Positions 40,098 to 48,225 of a DNA stretch of 64,000 nucleotides are shown here, piece after piece. The notes under the pieces are model-generated. The model searched no databases. It saw only the letters and a list, made by a program, of their open reading frames with translations, and was not told the DNA's origin. Location of the stretch: contig NC_013165.1 in the NCBI RefSeq assembly GCF_000023885.1, positions 1,240,001 to 1,304,000 of the forward strand, given 5' to 3'. Source of the DNA: Slackia heliotrinireducens DSM 20476. Lineage in GTDB: Bacteria > Actinomycetota > Coriobacteriia > Coriobacteriales > Eggerthellaceae. Position 1 is the first letter of the stretch. Each line of letters opens with the position of its first letter. The position numbers and the translations under genes were made by a program.

Positions 40098-41036
40098 ATG
40101 AAGAAACGCATCGCCCTGTTCCTGCTCACAGTCTCGGCCGCGCTGCTGACCTGCATGTTCGGATGCGGTCCCTCGTGGCAGGAGGAGTTAGGCTGGCCCA
40201 CGTACGGCCAGCTCGAGTCGGTTGCCGTGCAGGAATACGCGAACGGCGAGGCGGTGAGCCGCGAAATCTCCTACGACTTGTCGGATTGGGATTCCTACGA
40301 GTCGGATGAATACTTCTACGGCGCGTGGGGCGGCGTGAACCCGGAGTTCGAGCCGGCGGAAGACAATGCTCCCAGCCCCGATTCCACCCAGGCGATACGG
40401 TGTCGCATCACGACCGTCGAAGGCTCCGACCTGGAGTTCTACATCTACAACGCGGGATTGGGCGCGTCGTACATCCAAATGGCCGACGGCAGCGTGTGGC
40501 GCTGCAGGAGCGAGTACCCCGAGGAGCTCTTCGAGCACGCGTACAGCAGGTACCAGCACGCTTCGTTCGACCAGGCGTTCAAGGCGCAGGTGGAAACCGG
40601 GAGTTTCGAGATGCTGCCTGAGTACAACGGAACGGGCAAGGCCGTGGTGATAGAAGACGAGAGGCCGGTTGCAGACGATCCGGACGATCCGTCGATGGTC
40701 CGCGTCAAGCCCGAAGATGTCTACTGGGAAGGCTGGGACGGCACCGGCTCGCTGCAGCTGCCGCACTACCAGGGCTACTGGAAGGAAGAGGACTACGGCG
40801 CCCTGCGCGCCGAAGATGTGCGTTTTGTGGTGGTGTACGCGACGGTGGACTCCCAGATCGACGGGCATTGGGTGGACGAAGCCGGCAACCACGTGAGCAA
40901 CTCGTACTCCTACACCTATGAAGGCACGGTGTACGACCTGGCCACGGACGAGACGGCCACGTTCGGCGACCGGGGCGACGCCAGCATATTCGACCAGGTG
41001 AGGGAATTCATCGACGAAGCGAACGCCCAGGGCTAG
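40098..41036 (+). CDS. Hypothetical lipoprotein
   Basis: A 312-residue exported lipoprotein. MKKRIALFLLTVSAALLTCMFGC is a signal peptide with the lipobox Cys at 23. The mature protein is acidic, rich in Tyr and Trp, and contains about two beta-rich sections (QAIRCRITTVEGSDLEFYIY; RFVVVYATVDSQIDGHW). I recognise no family. AAGGAGG lies nine bases before ATG 40098. It probably belongs with the following lipoprotein gene, 135 bases downstream, as an envelope pair. Confidence 0.7.
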   Translation: MKKRIALFLLTVSAALLTCMFGCGPSWQEELGWPTYGQLESVAVQEYANGEAVSREISYDLSDWDSYESDEYFYGAWGGVNPEFEPAEDNAPSPDSTQAIRCRITTVEGSDLEFYIYNAGLGASYIQMADGSVWRCRSEYPEELFEHAYSRYQHASFDQAFKAQVETGSFEMLPEYNGTGKAVVIEDERPVADDPDDPSMVRVKPEDVYWEGWDGTGSLQLPHYQGYWKEEDYGALRAEDVRFVVVYATVDSQIDGHWVDEAGNHVSNSYSYTYEGTVYDLATDETATFGDRGDASIFDQVREFIDEANAQG

Positions 41037-41171
41037 GTCCTTAGACGCGGCATTTTTACGAGCTATGGTGCCGCAACGCAGAGGCGGACGCGCTGGGCTG
41101 GCACCGCAAGGTGACGGTTCCCGAACGCTTGACGCAGGGCCGGATGCGCTTGCACAGAGACAGGAGAGGTC

Positions 41172-42779
41172 ATGAAGAAGATAGTACGCACGAGGGTCGC
41201 ATCGGCCGCGCTGGCCGCGCTGGCCGCATTGATGCTTATGGCGGCCGTCGGCTGCAGTTCGGGTGGGGAGGCGCCGGCCGACGTCGACGAATCGGCGGAT
41301 GCAACGGCGGAAGCACCCGCGGAGGCAACGGCGGAACAGGCCTTCGGGGGCGCCGAGCCGCTGCCCGTGGCTGCCGACGGGCAGATCGTGAGCGACGACG
41401 AGCGGATCTGCTTCTATTACGACCATGAGCTTTACGGGTACTCCGGCGGCGAGTCGGGCGTGTACTGCACGGATCCGGACATGACCGCCGCGACGCTGGT
41501 GTTCGAAGACATGGGGTGCTATCCCCTGTGCCTGGACGGGGACGCGCTGTATTGCCGGGGCAGCCGCGGTCTGGTGCGCGTCGACCTTTCCAGCCATGCC
41601 ATCGAAGCGGTGGACGGTATGGACGGCAGGGTGCGCGCGGTTGCGCCCTTCGCATCGGATGGGGAAGGGTCCGGCACGTTCGTGAACGTGGCAGGCGAAG
41701 ACGTCATGCAGATAAGCCAGGTGGACGATGCAGGCGCGTGGACGTCGGAGACGGTCGAAGGCGTGGACGAAGAGGTCCTTTACGCCGTCCCGGCAGACGG
41801 CGTGGTGTATTTCGTCCAATCCGACGAGGGGTACGGCCTGTGCTCGTACGACCCGCAGGACGGCAGTTTCGTCCGCATCGCCTCGATATACGCTGAAAAG
41901 TCCTTCGACGTCGTGGGTCCGGACGTGTATTACGTGGTGGACCGCACGCCCGACGACTCCGACGATCCCGACGCCCGGGTGCTTGAGCTCATGTGCTCCG
42001 ATGCGGAAGGCAACGAAAGCCCGACCGGTGTGAAGGGCGACATCAGCCACGTGGTGGACGCCTACGGGCAATACGTGCTCTACACCGAATGGCGTGAAGA
42101 GGCGAACGCGGACGGCGAGCCGGTCTACTACGGCGAGGCCTGGTGCTACGACACGGAAACGGGCGCGACCTTCAGGATCGACCGCCCCGAGTTCGACGGC
42201 ATGGACATCACGGTGCAGGGCGCCGCGTCCGGCTACCTGTATTTCGTGGGGACCACCTACGACGAGATCACGGGGGATGCAGAGGTGCGCGCGTACTTCT
42301 GCAGGCTTGACGGCTCGGGCGAGGTCATAAGCGCCGAGGACCTGACGGCGGCCGCCGAGGAGACGGACGAGGCGACCGCGTGGAGGGAAGCGGAAGACCA
42401 GGCTATGGAGGAGGCTTCCGAGAAGGCGTATCAGGAAAGCCTCGAGAACGAACCGTACGGTCCGGGCACGAGCAAACTGTATCTGGAGGCTGACGACGAA
42501 AAGTCCGCCTGCTACCGTCTGGTGCGCATGGACGGCACCGTCGAGTTCCAGGTGCTGCTAGCCCCTGGCGAGGAAACCGTCCAGGAGTTCCCCTGCGGCC
42601 GCTACACGCTCAAGATCGCCGAGGGCGAGACCTGGATCTCCGACGAGGAGGCGTTCGGCCCTGACGGCGAGTACGACACCACCAACCTGTTCACCTTTGA
42701 GGCAGGCGAAGCCTACGGGTTGGGTACAGGCACCCAAGGAAACGTCTACAACGACGACCAGAGCGGGTTCCTAGGTTAA
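41172..42779 (+). CDS. Hypothetical large lipoprotein, DUF5050/propeller-like
   Basis: A 535-residue lipoprotein. The signal peptide ends at AAVGC (lipobox Cys about 28), followed by an Ala/Glu/Asp linker. Between about residues 70 and 390 there are repeated short beta-hairpin blocks of the type ICFYYDHELYGYSG, DALYCRGSRGLVRVDL, GVVYFVQSDEGYGLCSYD and GYLYFVGTTYDEITG, resembling DUF5050-type propeller blades. A separate C-terminal beta domain (CYRLVRMDGTVEFQVLLAPG... VQEFPCGRYTLKI) follows a charged helix. Ligand unknown. Confidence 0.7.
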   Translation: MKKIVRTRVASAALAALAALMLMAAVGCSSGGEAPADVDESADATAEAPAEATAEQAFGGAEPLPVAADGQIVSDDERICFYYDHELYGYSGGESGVYCTDPDMTAATLVFEDMGCYPLCLDGDALYCRGSRGLVRVDLSSHAIEAVDGMDGRVRAVAPFASDGEGSGTFVNVAGEDVMQISQVDDAGAWTSETVEGVDEEVLYAVPADGVVYFVQSDEGYGLCSYDPQDGSFVRIASIYAEKSFDVVGPDVYYVVDRTPDDSDDPDARVLELMCSDAEGNESPTGVKGDISHVVDAYGQYVLYTEWREEANADGEPVYYGEAWCYDTETGATFRIDRPEFDGMDITVQGAASGYLYFVGTTYDEITGDAEVRAYFCRLDGSGEVISAEDLTAAAEETDEATAWREAEDQAMEEASEKAYQESLENEPYGPGTSKLYLEADDEKSACYRLVRMDGTVEFQVLLAPGEETVQEFPCGRYTLKIAEGETWISDEEAFGPDGEYDTTNLFTFEAGEAYGLGTGTQGNVYNDDQSGFLG

Positions 42780-42782
42780 CCG

Positions 42783-42850
42783 ACCGGCGGGACGATGGGG
42801 ACGGAGCCTTTTGTCCGTTCGTTGACGCTTGGCGGGACGATGGGCTGGGA
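42783..42850. repeat. GTCCC-family repeat (forward orientation)
   Basis: GGCGGGACGATGGGGACGGA plus GCCTTTTGTCCGTTCGTTGAC is followed by a second partial GGCGGGACGATGGG. It directly follows the large lipoprotein stop. Confidence 0.75.
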
Positions 42851-43144
42851 CTTTGGGGACACTGATAATTGACTTGGCCGGGTTGGCGTGCGCCACCCGG
42901 CTGGGCGATAATGGCGCCGGGCCCGCCCCAGTGACCCCATCGGGGACCGTCCGCGCGAGCGTGACCTCGCTCCGATCAGTCCTGGAGGGCCCGGCGCCGG
43001 AGGCCATTCCCATGACCTCATAGGAGCTTGGCGTTCCCGCCTTCGCACCCAAGACAAGCGAAGTGTACCACACGCCCCGTCAGTGTCCCGTCTGGGACGG
43101 CCCTCCGTCGCCGACAGCAAGGAGAAGACGACGAAGGAGGGGCT

Positions 43145-43388
43145 GTGGACTACACGGCAGGGGCGCCGGCGTTCGCCGGCGTCGACACCCACAAGGAAAC
43201 GAACATGCTGGCCCTCAAGGACGGGCTCGGCCGCACGGTCGGAATCTGGGAGTTCCCGGCGGACCCCGCCGGCTACGACGCCCTCGCGGACGCGATCGGC
43301 GACGCCTCGGTGCCGGTCGGCGTCGAGGGCGCCAGGTCCTACGGCGCGGGCCTCGCGCAGAGGCTCGCCGAGCTCGGCAGGCCGGGGC
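43145..43388 (+). pseudogene. IS110-family transposase fragment truncated by an IS200-type element
   Basis: The GTG at 43145 (AAGGAGGGG upstream) opens a frame encoding FAGVDTHKETNMLALKDGLG... VGVEGARSYGAGLAQRLAEL, the N-terminal DEDD domain of an IS110-family transposase. After about 81 codons the frame meets the end of the IS200-type element at 43389. It differs in sequence from the IS110 gene at the window start. Bases 42860-43144 upstream contain GC-rich inverted stretches likely to be the non-coding left end of this element. Confidence 0.75.
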
Positions 43389-44004
43389 CTACCTGGCGAA
43401 CGGGTCCTCGTACTCCTTGACGCTCAGCCTGTCAAGCGCCTGGTCGGCGGCCTCCTGGTCCCGTATGTACTTCGCGATCGTCTCCTCGTTCAGCCCGACG
43501 GTCGACACGTAGTAGCCCTCCGACCAGAACTTCCTGTTGCCGAACTTGTACTTGAGGTTCGCGTGCCGCTCGAACATCACGAGCGAGCTCTTCCCCTTCA
43601 GGTACCCCATAAAGCTCGAAACGCTCATCTTGGGCGGGATGCTGACCAGCATGTGCACGTGGTCGGGCATCAGGTGCCCCTCGATGATCTCGACGCCCTT
43701 GTAGGAGCACAGCGTGCGCAGTATCTCCCCGACGTCCTTCCGGTATTGGTTGTAGGTGATTCTTCGCCTATACTTGGGCGTGAACACGATGTGGTACTTG
43801 CACATCCACTTCGTGTGCGACAGGCTGTTGTGCTGGTGCGCCATGCCTCGCTTTTCTCCCGATTCCGATAACGACCTGGACAGCCGTCATTGTACGGGAG
43901 GGGCGGGGCGTGCGCGCAGCGCCAAGGGTCCTCCACCCGCATAGCGGGTGGTTTTCCGGCTCTCGCGCTTCGCGCAGAGGCCAGGGTTGTGGACCCCTTA
44001 ACGA
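43385..44004. mobile_element. IS200/IS605-type insertion element
   Basis: The element holds one minus-strand TnpA gene and, outside its 5' side, a subterminal hairpin CACCCGC-ATA-GCGGGTG (43934-43950) followed by a 50-base conserved tail. A related tail without a transposase occurs at 53791-53857, which helps define this end. The outer boundaries are estimates. No TnpB gene is present, as in IS200 proper. Confidence 0.75.
43389..43844 (-). CDS. tnpA: IS200/IS605-family Y1 transposase TnpA
   Basis: A 151-residue single-strand DNA transposase. The HUH motif is in MPDHVHMLVSIPP and the catalytic tyrosine in NEETIAKYIRDQE. The N-terminus (KWMCKYHIVFTPKYRRRITY) is typical of the family. It appears intact. 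It has landed next to or within an IS110-type gene. Confidence 0.93.
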   Translation of the reverse strand: MAHQHNSLSHTKWMCKYHIVFTPKYRRRITYNQYRKDVGEILRTLCSYKGVEIIEGHLMPDHVHMLVSIPPKMSVSSFMGYLKGKSSLVMFERHANLKYKFGNRKFWSEGYYVSTVGLNEETIAKYIRDQEAADQALDRLSVKEYEDPFAR

Positions 44005-44008
44005 GGCA

Positions 44009-44037
44009 GGCCCTGGCCGCGTGCGCAGCCAGGGCCC
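44009..44037. terminator. GC-rich hairpin at the end of the molybdoenzyme operon
   Basis: GGCCCTGGC pairs with GCCAGGGCC around CGCGTGCGCA (44009-44036); CCCTTT follows on the plus strand. It is 28 bases beyond the Fe-S gene stop. No T-run exists on the minus strand, so its role as terminator for that operon is tentative. Confidence 0.45.
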
Positions 44038-44064
44038 TTTGGGGAAGTGGGAAACGTGTACGGT

Positions 44065-44640
44065 TTATTCAGGCAGAATGTAGTACACCGACGGGTTCGT
44101 GCCGTTCTCGGGCAGGTACTGCTGCGCACCGTTTTCCGCAATCAGCTTCGACACATCGCTGTTCGGGTCGGAGATGTCGCCGAAGTAGCGGACGCGCGCC
44201 GGGCACGCCTGCACGCAGAACGGGAGCTTGCCCTCGTCCACGCGGCCCGAGCACAGATTGCATTTGCCCATGACCATGAGGTCTTCGTTCAATGCCGGCG
44301 CGCCGTACGGACAGGTGTTGGCGCACGTGCTGCATCCGATGCAGATGTTCTGGTCCACGGAAACAACGCCGGTCTCCTCGTCTTTGTGCATGGCGCCCGT
44401 GGGGCAGTTCAGCACGCACGCCGGGCTCTCGCAGTGGTTGCACAGCAGCGGGCGGAAATGCATGGCCACCTTGCCGTCAACCTCGGCGGCCATGTACAGA
44501 GGCCCGCCGTAATAGTTCTCCACATGTGCCCACAGGCCCTCGCCCGGCACTTCGTTCGAGGTTTTGCAGCTGATAACGCAGGTCTGGCACCCGGTGCAGC
44601 TGCGAAGGTCGATGACCATGCCGTATTGTGTAGCGCTCAT
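44065..44640 (-). CDS. DmsB/NrfC-like 4Fe-4S electron-transfer subunit
   Basis: A 191-residue ferredoxin-type protein with four cysteine clusters: CTGCQTCVISC, CNHCESPACVLNC, CIGCSTCANTC and CNLCSG...FCVQAC. These hold four [4Fe-4S] centres as in DMSO reductase beta subunits. It has no signal peptide and would be exported in complex with the Tat-signal catalytic subunit encoded 11 bases upstream. A plausible electron donor or membrane anchor subunit is not adjacent in the same operon. Confidence 0.93.
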   Translation of the reverse strand: MSATQYGMVIDLRSCTGCQTCVISCKTSNEVPGEGLWAHVENYYGGPLYMAAEVDGKVAMHFRPLLCNHCESPACVLNCPTGAMHKDEETGVVSVDQNICIGCSTCANTCPYGAPALNEDLMVMGKCNLCSGRVDEGKLPFCVQACPARVRYFGDISDPNSDVSKLIAENGAQQYLPENGTNPSVYYILPE

Positions 44641-44651
44641 CGCAATACCCC

Positions 44652-47246
44652 CTATGCCTTCTCGACTTCAGCGCGAACGTCGTAGAACGCGGCGTTCGTC
44701 ATGCTGAGGACTTCTTCGACAGCGTTCTTCTCGTAGTGCGTCAGGAACTGGTAGTGGCCTTCCGCAAAGTCCTTGGGCTCCCAGCCCTGAGGAATGGCAA
44801 CCGTGCCCTTGACGATGCCGGGCGTCACGAACGCCTTCAGCGTGCACGATCCGCGGTCGTTGAACAGACGCACCATGTCGTCATGCGCGATGCCGCGGGC
44901 CCCCGCGTCCTCGGGGTTCATGTACAGATGCGGCTCGGACTCCAGAAGGTTCAGCAGCTCGGACCCGGAATGCTGGGTGTGAACCTGACGGCGGTCGTGG
45001 TACTGGATGAAGTTCAGCGGGTATTTGTCCGCGTACTTGTTCTCGGGATTGTCGTCGCCGCGCAGGTACGTGGGAACCTTGGCGCCGTAGGGAACCAGAA
45101 CCTCGGTGTAGAACTCAAGGCGGCCGGTGGGCGTGGCGAAGACCTTGTCGCCCAAGGGATACGTCGCCTTGCCGAAGACGCCGTCCTTGCGGGCCACCAC
45201 ACCGGCTTCGATCATGTCGTCGACGGTGTAGCCCTCAAGGGCAGGCGAACCGCTGTCGATCTGCAGGCGCACCCATTCCTCGTCCGTCTTGTCCCAAGCG
45301 TCCTCGCAGCCGACGCGCTTGGAAAGCATCGTCATGATCTCGGTGTCGGACATGGCCTCGCCGATGCGGTCGATGACGGGCTTGTTGACGCGCAGGTAGG
45401 CGCCCTGGGTCGAAAGGTCCCAGGTTTCCAGCCAGGTGGCAACGGGAAGGACCACATCGGAGTACTGAGCCGTCCAGGTCATGAAGGGGTCGGCCGTCAC
45501 AATGAAGTCGATGGCCGGGAAGACCTCGTCGATAACCTTGTGGGCGTCGGGGCTCTGGTTGATGTAGTTGGACGTAGCAATGTACAGGAAGTCAATCGGA
45601 ACCGGGTTGTGGGTAATGGCCGCGTCGTACATCTCGGAGCTCTTAAAAACGCGTGCGGCCTTGAAGCCCTCGGGGTCCACGCTGTAAGGCGAAAGGATGG
45701 CACCCACATAGGCTCCGAAGGACTCGCCGTCGCCGACGGTGAACCATTCCGCATCGTTGGTCAGCGCGGCGCCGGCACCCGTGAAGTCCACGGTCGTGCC
45801 GTCGATCGGGTTACCGCCGTTGTTGCGCGACGCGCCGCCGCCCGCCCGCCCGGTGTAGCCGCACAGTCCGGCCAGGGTCGCGGCCGCACGGCAGATCTCG
45901 TAGCCGTAGTAGTAGCGGGAAGAGCCGGTGCAGGTCTGGATGGCGGCAGGCTTCGCGTTCGCGTACTCGATGGCAAGCGACTCGATGCGCTCGGCGGGAA
46001 CGCCGGTGATCTCGGAGGCGCGCTCGGGGGTCCAGTTCTGAACCTCGGCGACCAGGTCGTCCATCGTGGGATGGCAGGCAACGCCGTCCACAACGAAGCT
46101 GCCGGTCAGCGCAAGCGTGCTCTCGGGGCCGGAGGTGTTGTCGTCCTCGCCGAAGGAAGGCTCGGCAACCACCGCGGCGTTCTTGGCGGTATCCCAGGCC
46201 AGATAGGCGCCGTCGGCGTTGTGGATGTAGCTTCCGTCTTCGTCGGACACCAGCAGCGGTGCGCACGAATAGTTCGCAAGCCAGGTCTTGTCGTGCAGGT
46301 CGTTGGCGATGATGACGTTCATCATGGCAAGGATCATCGCGGTGTCGGTGCCGGGGTTGATCGGAATCCACTCGTCGGCGATGGAAGCCGTGGAGCTGAC
46401 GCGAGGATCGACCACGATGAACTTGGCGCCGGCTTCCTTCGCACGTGCGGCGAAACGGATGGACGGGGCAATGTTGTCGGCCATGTTGCAGCCGAAGAAC
46501 AGCATCATGTTGGAGTTCATGTAGTCAAGGGCGTCGTGACCGGGGTCGGGGTTGCCCGTGACCATGGTGTAGCCGATTGAGGTGGCGTGGTCGCCCATGA
46601 TGCCCTCCATCGACCAGGTGGTCGTGCCCAGGCAGTGCGCCATGCGGGCGGGCGCGAACCAGCTCAGGGTGTTCATGTTGCCGGTGAAAATATAGAAGCT
46701 GGCAGCCTTGGGGTCCTTCGCAAGGACAGCGTTCAGCTTGTCGCCGACCAGGTCGAGGGCCTCGTCCCAAGAAATGCGCTCCCATTCGCCGGCGCCGCGC
46801 TCGGTGCCCTCCTTGCGCTTCATGGGGTACATGACGCGCGCGTTTTCGTCGGTTGCGTGACGCGACCAGGACATGCAGCGCTGGCACGCATGGTTGCGTG
46901 CAGGGTCCTCGGGCAGCTCGCCGGGCTCGATGTACACAATCTGGCCGTCGCGCTTGTAACCCTGGATGGTGCAGTAGCAGCAGTTGTAGCCACTGGTGAC
47001 GACGAACTTTTCTAGCTCTTCCTTCTGGGCGGCGGCCACGGAATCCTTAGGCCCCGTCCCGTCACCGGGCTCGACCTCTTCGCCCTCGGACTCGTTAGGC
47101 TTTTCGTCGGAAGCGCAGCCGGCCAGCGCTGCCGACAGCGCGGTTACGCCCGCAGCCGCAGCAAACGTGCGGCGGCTCATCGTGGGTGCGTCGTCCGTCG
47201 CGGCCGCGTTCTCAGACATTTTGAGACGTTCGTCCATGCTCGACAT
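44652..47246 (-). CDS. Tat-exported DMSO-reductase-family molybdopterin oxidoreductase, catalytic subunit
   Basis: An 864-residue molybdenum (bis-MGD) enzyme; substrate unknown. A twin-arginine signal SRRTFAAAAG (Arg 25-26) ends at a lipobox-like AALAGC (Cys 44). The N-terminal Fe-S region has an unusual pattern, NCCYC (89-92) and HACQRC (121-124). Molybdopterin-binding blocks follow (MEGIMGDHATSIGY; FFGCNMADN; VVDPRVSSTAS), and the C-terminal dinucleotide-binding domain includes YHDRRQVHTQHSG and MNPEDAGARGI. The start at 47246 has AAGGGGGAAC upstream. Eggerthellaceae carry many such reductases, including catechol dehydroxylases, but this one cannot be assigned to a substrate. Confidence 0.92.
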   Translation of the reverse strand: MSSMDERLKMSENAAATDDAPTMSRRTFAAAAGVTALSAALAGCASDEKPNESEGEEVEPGDGTGPKDSVAAAQKEELEKFVVTSGYNCCYCTIQGYKRDGQIVYIEPGELPEDPARNHACQRCMSWSRHATDENARVMYPMKRKEGTERGAGEWERISWDEALDLVGDKLNAVLAKDPKAASFYIFTGNMNTLSWFAPARMAHCLGTTTWSMEGIMGDHATSIGYTMVTGNPDPGHDALDYMNSNMMLFFGCNMADNIAPSIRFAARAKEAGAKFIVVDPRVSSTASIADEWIPINPGTDTAMILAMMNVIIANDLHDKTWLANYSCAPLLVSDEDGSYIHNADGAYLAWDTAKNAAVVAEPSFGEDDNTSGPESTLALTGSFVVDGVACHPTMDDLVAEVQNWTPERASEITGVPAERIESLAIEYANAKPAAIQTCTGSSRYYYGYEICRAAATLAGLCGYTGRAGGGASRNNGGNPIDGTTVDFTGAGAALTNDAEWFTVGDGESFGAYVGAILSPYSVDPEGFKAARVFKSSEMYDAAITHNPVPIDFLYIATSNYINQSPDAHKVIDEVFPAIDFIVTADPFMTWTAQYSDVVLPVATWLETWDLSTQGAYLRVNKPVIDRIGEAMSDTEIMTMLSKRVGCEDAWDKTDEEWVRLQIDSGSPALEGYTVDDMIEAGVVARKDGVFGKATYPLGDKVFATPTGRLEFYTEVLVPYGAKVPTYLRGDDNPENKYADKYPLNFIQYHDRRQVHTQHSGSELLNLLESEPHLYMNPEDAGARGIAHDDMVRLFNDRGSCTLKAFVTPGIVKGTVAIPQGWEPKDFAEGHYQFLTHYEKNAVEEVLSMTNAAFYDVRAEVEKA

Positions 47247-47407
47247 GGTTCCCCCTTCTCTCTCCTCGTTCATCTTGCGCATCGCCTACGCTGTGTGCCC
47301 TGTTGCACGCAGTCAATCCCCCGACCATGCGCCGGGCGCATCGCGCCCCATGCACCCCATAGTAAAGAGAAGGTTTTAGGATTTGATTAAGGAACGCATT
47401 TCTTTTT

Positions 47408-47422
47408 ATTACCAATTATTAA
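47408..47422 (-). promoter_or_regulatory. AT-rich motif ahead of the molybdoenzyme operon, shared with cbiM
   Basis: The plus strand reads ATTACCAATTATTAA, matching 13 of 15 bases of the left cbiM operator (24592-24606). It lies in an AT-rich stretch of the 220-base gap between the response regulator and the catalytic subunit genes, about 165 bases ahead of the latter's start. The rest of the gap holds no gene. Confidence 0.4.
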
Positions 47423-47466
47423 CGACGGCCCGGCTTCAGACAGACGCCCCGCGCGCCCCAGCCCCG

Positions 47467-48171
47467 CTATACGATGCGATATCCAACGCCCCACTCGGTA
47501 ATGATGTGCACAGGCCTGGACGGGTCGGCCTCGATCTTCTCGCGCAGCTTGCGAATGAAGACGGCCACCACGCCCGAGCTGCCAACGTACCCGTACCCCC
47601 ATACGGAGTCCAGAATCTGCTGCCGCGTGAAAACGACGTTCGGACGGCGCGCCATCAGCAGCAATATGTCGTACTCTTTCGTCGTCAGGTCCAAACGCCG
47701 GTTGCCCACGGTAACCTGTCGCGTGTCCACGTCGATCGACAGATCCCCCAGCGTGATGACGGACCCGCCGCCGCCCGCCTGCGGCTCGGCCTCCGCTTCC
47801 TGGGGCGACCTGTTCCGAAGGCAGGAATTGGCGCGCATCACCAGCTCGGCCGGCTCGAACGGCTTTGTGATGTAGTCGTCGGCCCCCAGCTTGAAGCCCA
47901 GGCCTTTGTCCACCAGGTCGTCCTTCGCAGACAGAATGATAATGGGAAGGGAGATGTCTTTATCCCTGATGGCGGAACAAACCTCGAAGCCGTTGTAGCC
48001 TTCCATCATCACATCGAGAATGACCAGGTCAAGATGCTGGCGGTTGAACACCTCCAAGGCTTCGACGCCGTTTTTCGCCTGCACGACGTCGTGACCCTCC
48101 CTTTTCATGTAGATGGCTACCGCATCGCGGATGCTCGCATCGTCGTCAACGACAAGTATGGTCTTCGGCAT
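47467..48171 (-). CDS. OmpR/PhoB-family response regulator
   Basis: A 234-residue two-component regulator. The receiver domain has the acidic pocket VVDDD, the phospho-acceptor Asp 53 in DLVILDVMMEG and Lys in YITKPFEP. A Gln/Gly/Glu linker leads to a winged-helix DNA-binding domain (LTTKEYDILLLMARRPN... VAVFIRKLREKIE... GVGYRIV). It is 54 bases downstream of the histidine kinase gene and faces the molybdoenzyme operon, which it may control. Confidence 0.94.
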   Translation of the reverse strand: MPKTILVVDDDASIRDAVAIYMKREGHDVVQAKNGVEALEVFNRQHLDLVILDVMMEGYNGFEVCSAIRDKDISLPIIILSAKDDLVDKGLGFKLGADDYITKPFEPAELVMRANSCLRNRSPQEAEAEPQAGGGGSVITLGDLSIDVDTRQVTVGNRRLDLTTKEYDILLLMARRPNVVFTRQQILDSVWGYGYVGSSGVVAVFIRKLREKIEADPSRPVHIITEWGVGYRIV

Positions 48172-48225
48172 TCGAACCCCCTGCCGATTCGTCCTGGCTT
48201 TCCAACTGCTGCCTCTGCGCCCCCG

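Noticed and set aside
44736-46580. 614-codon plus-strand frame opposite the molybdoenzyme
   Set aside because: Shadow of the catalytic subunit gene, which has clear Tat, Fe-S and molybdopterin motifs.
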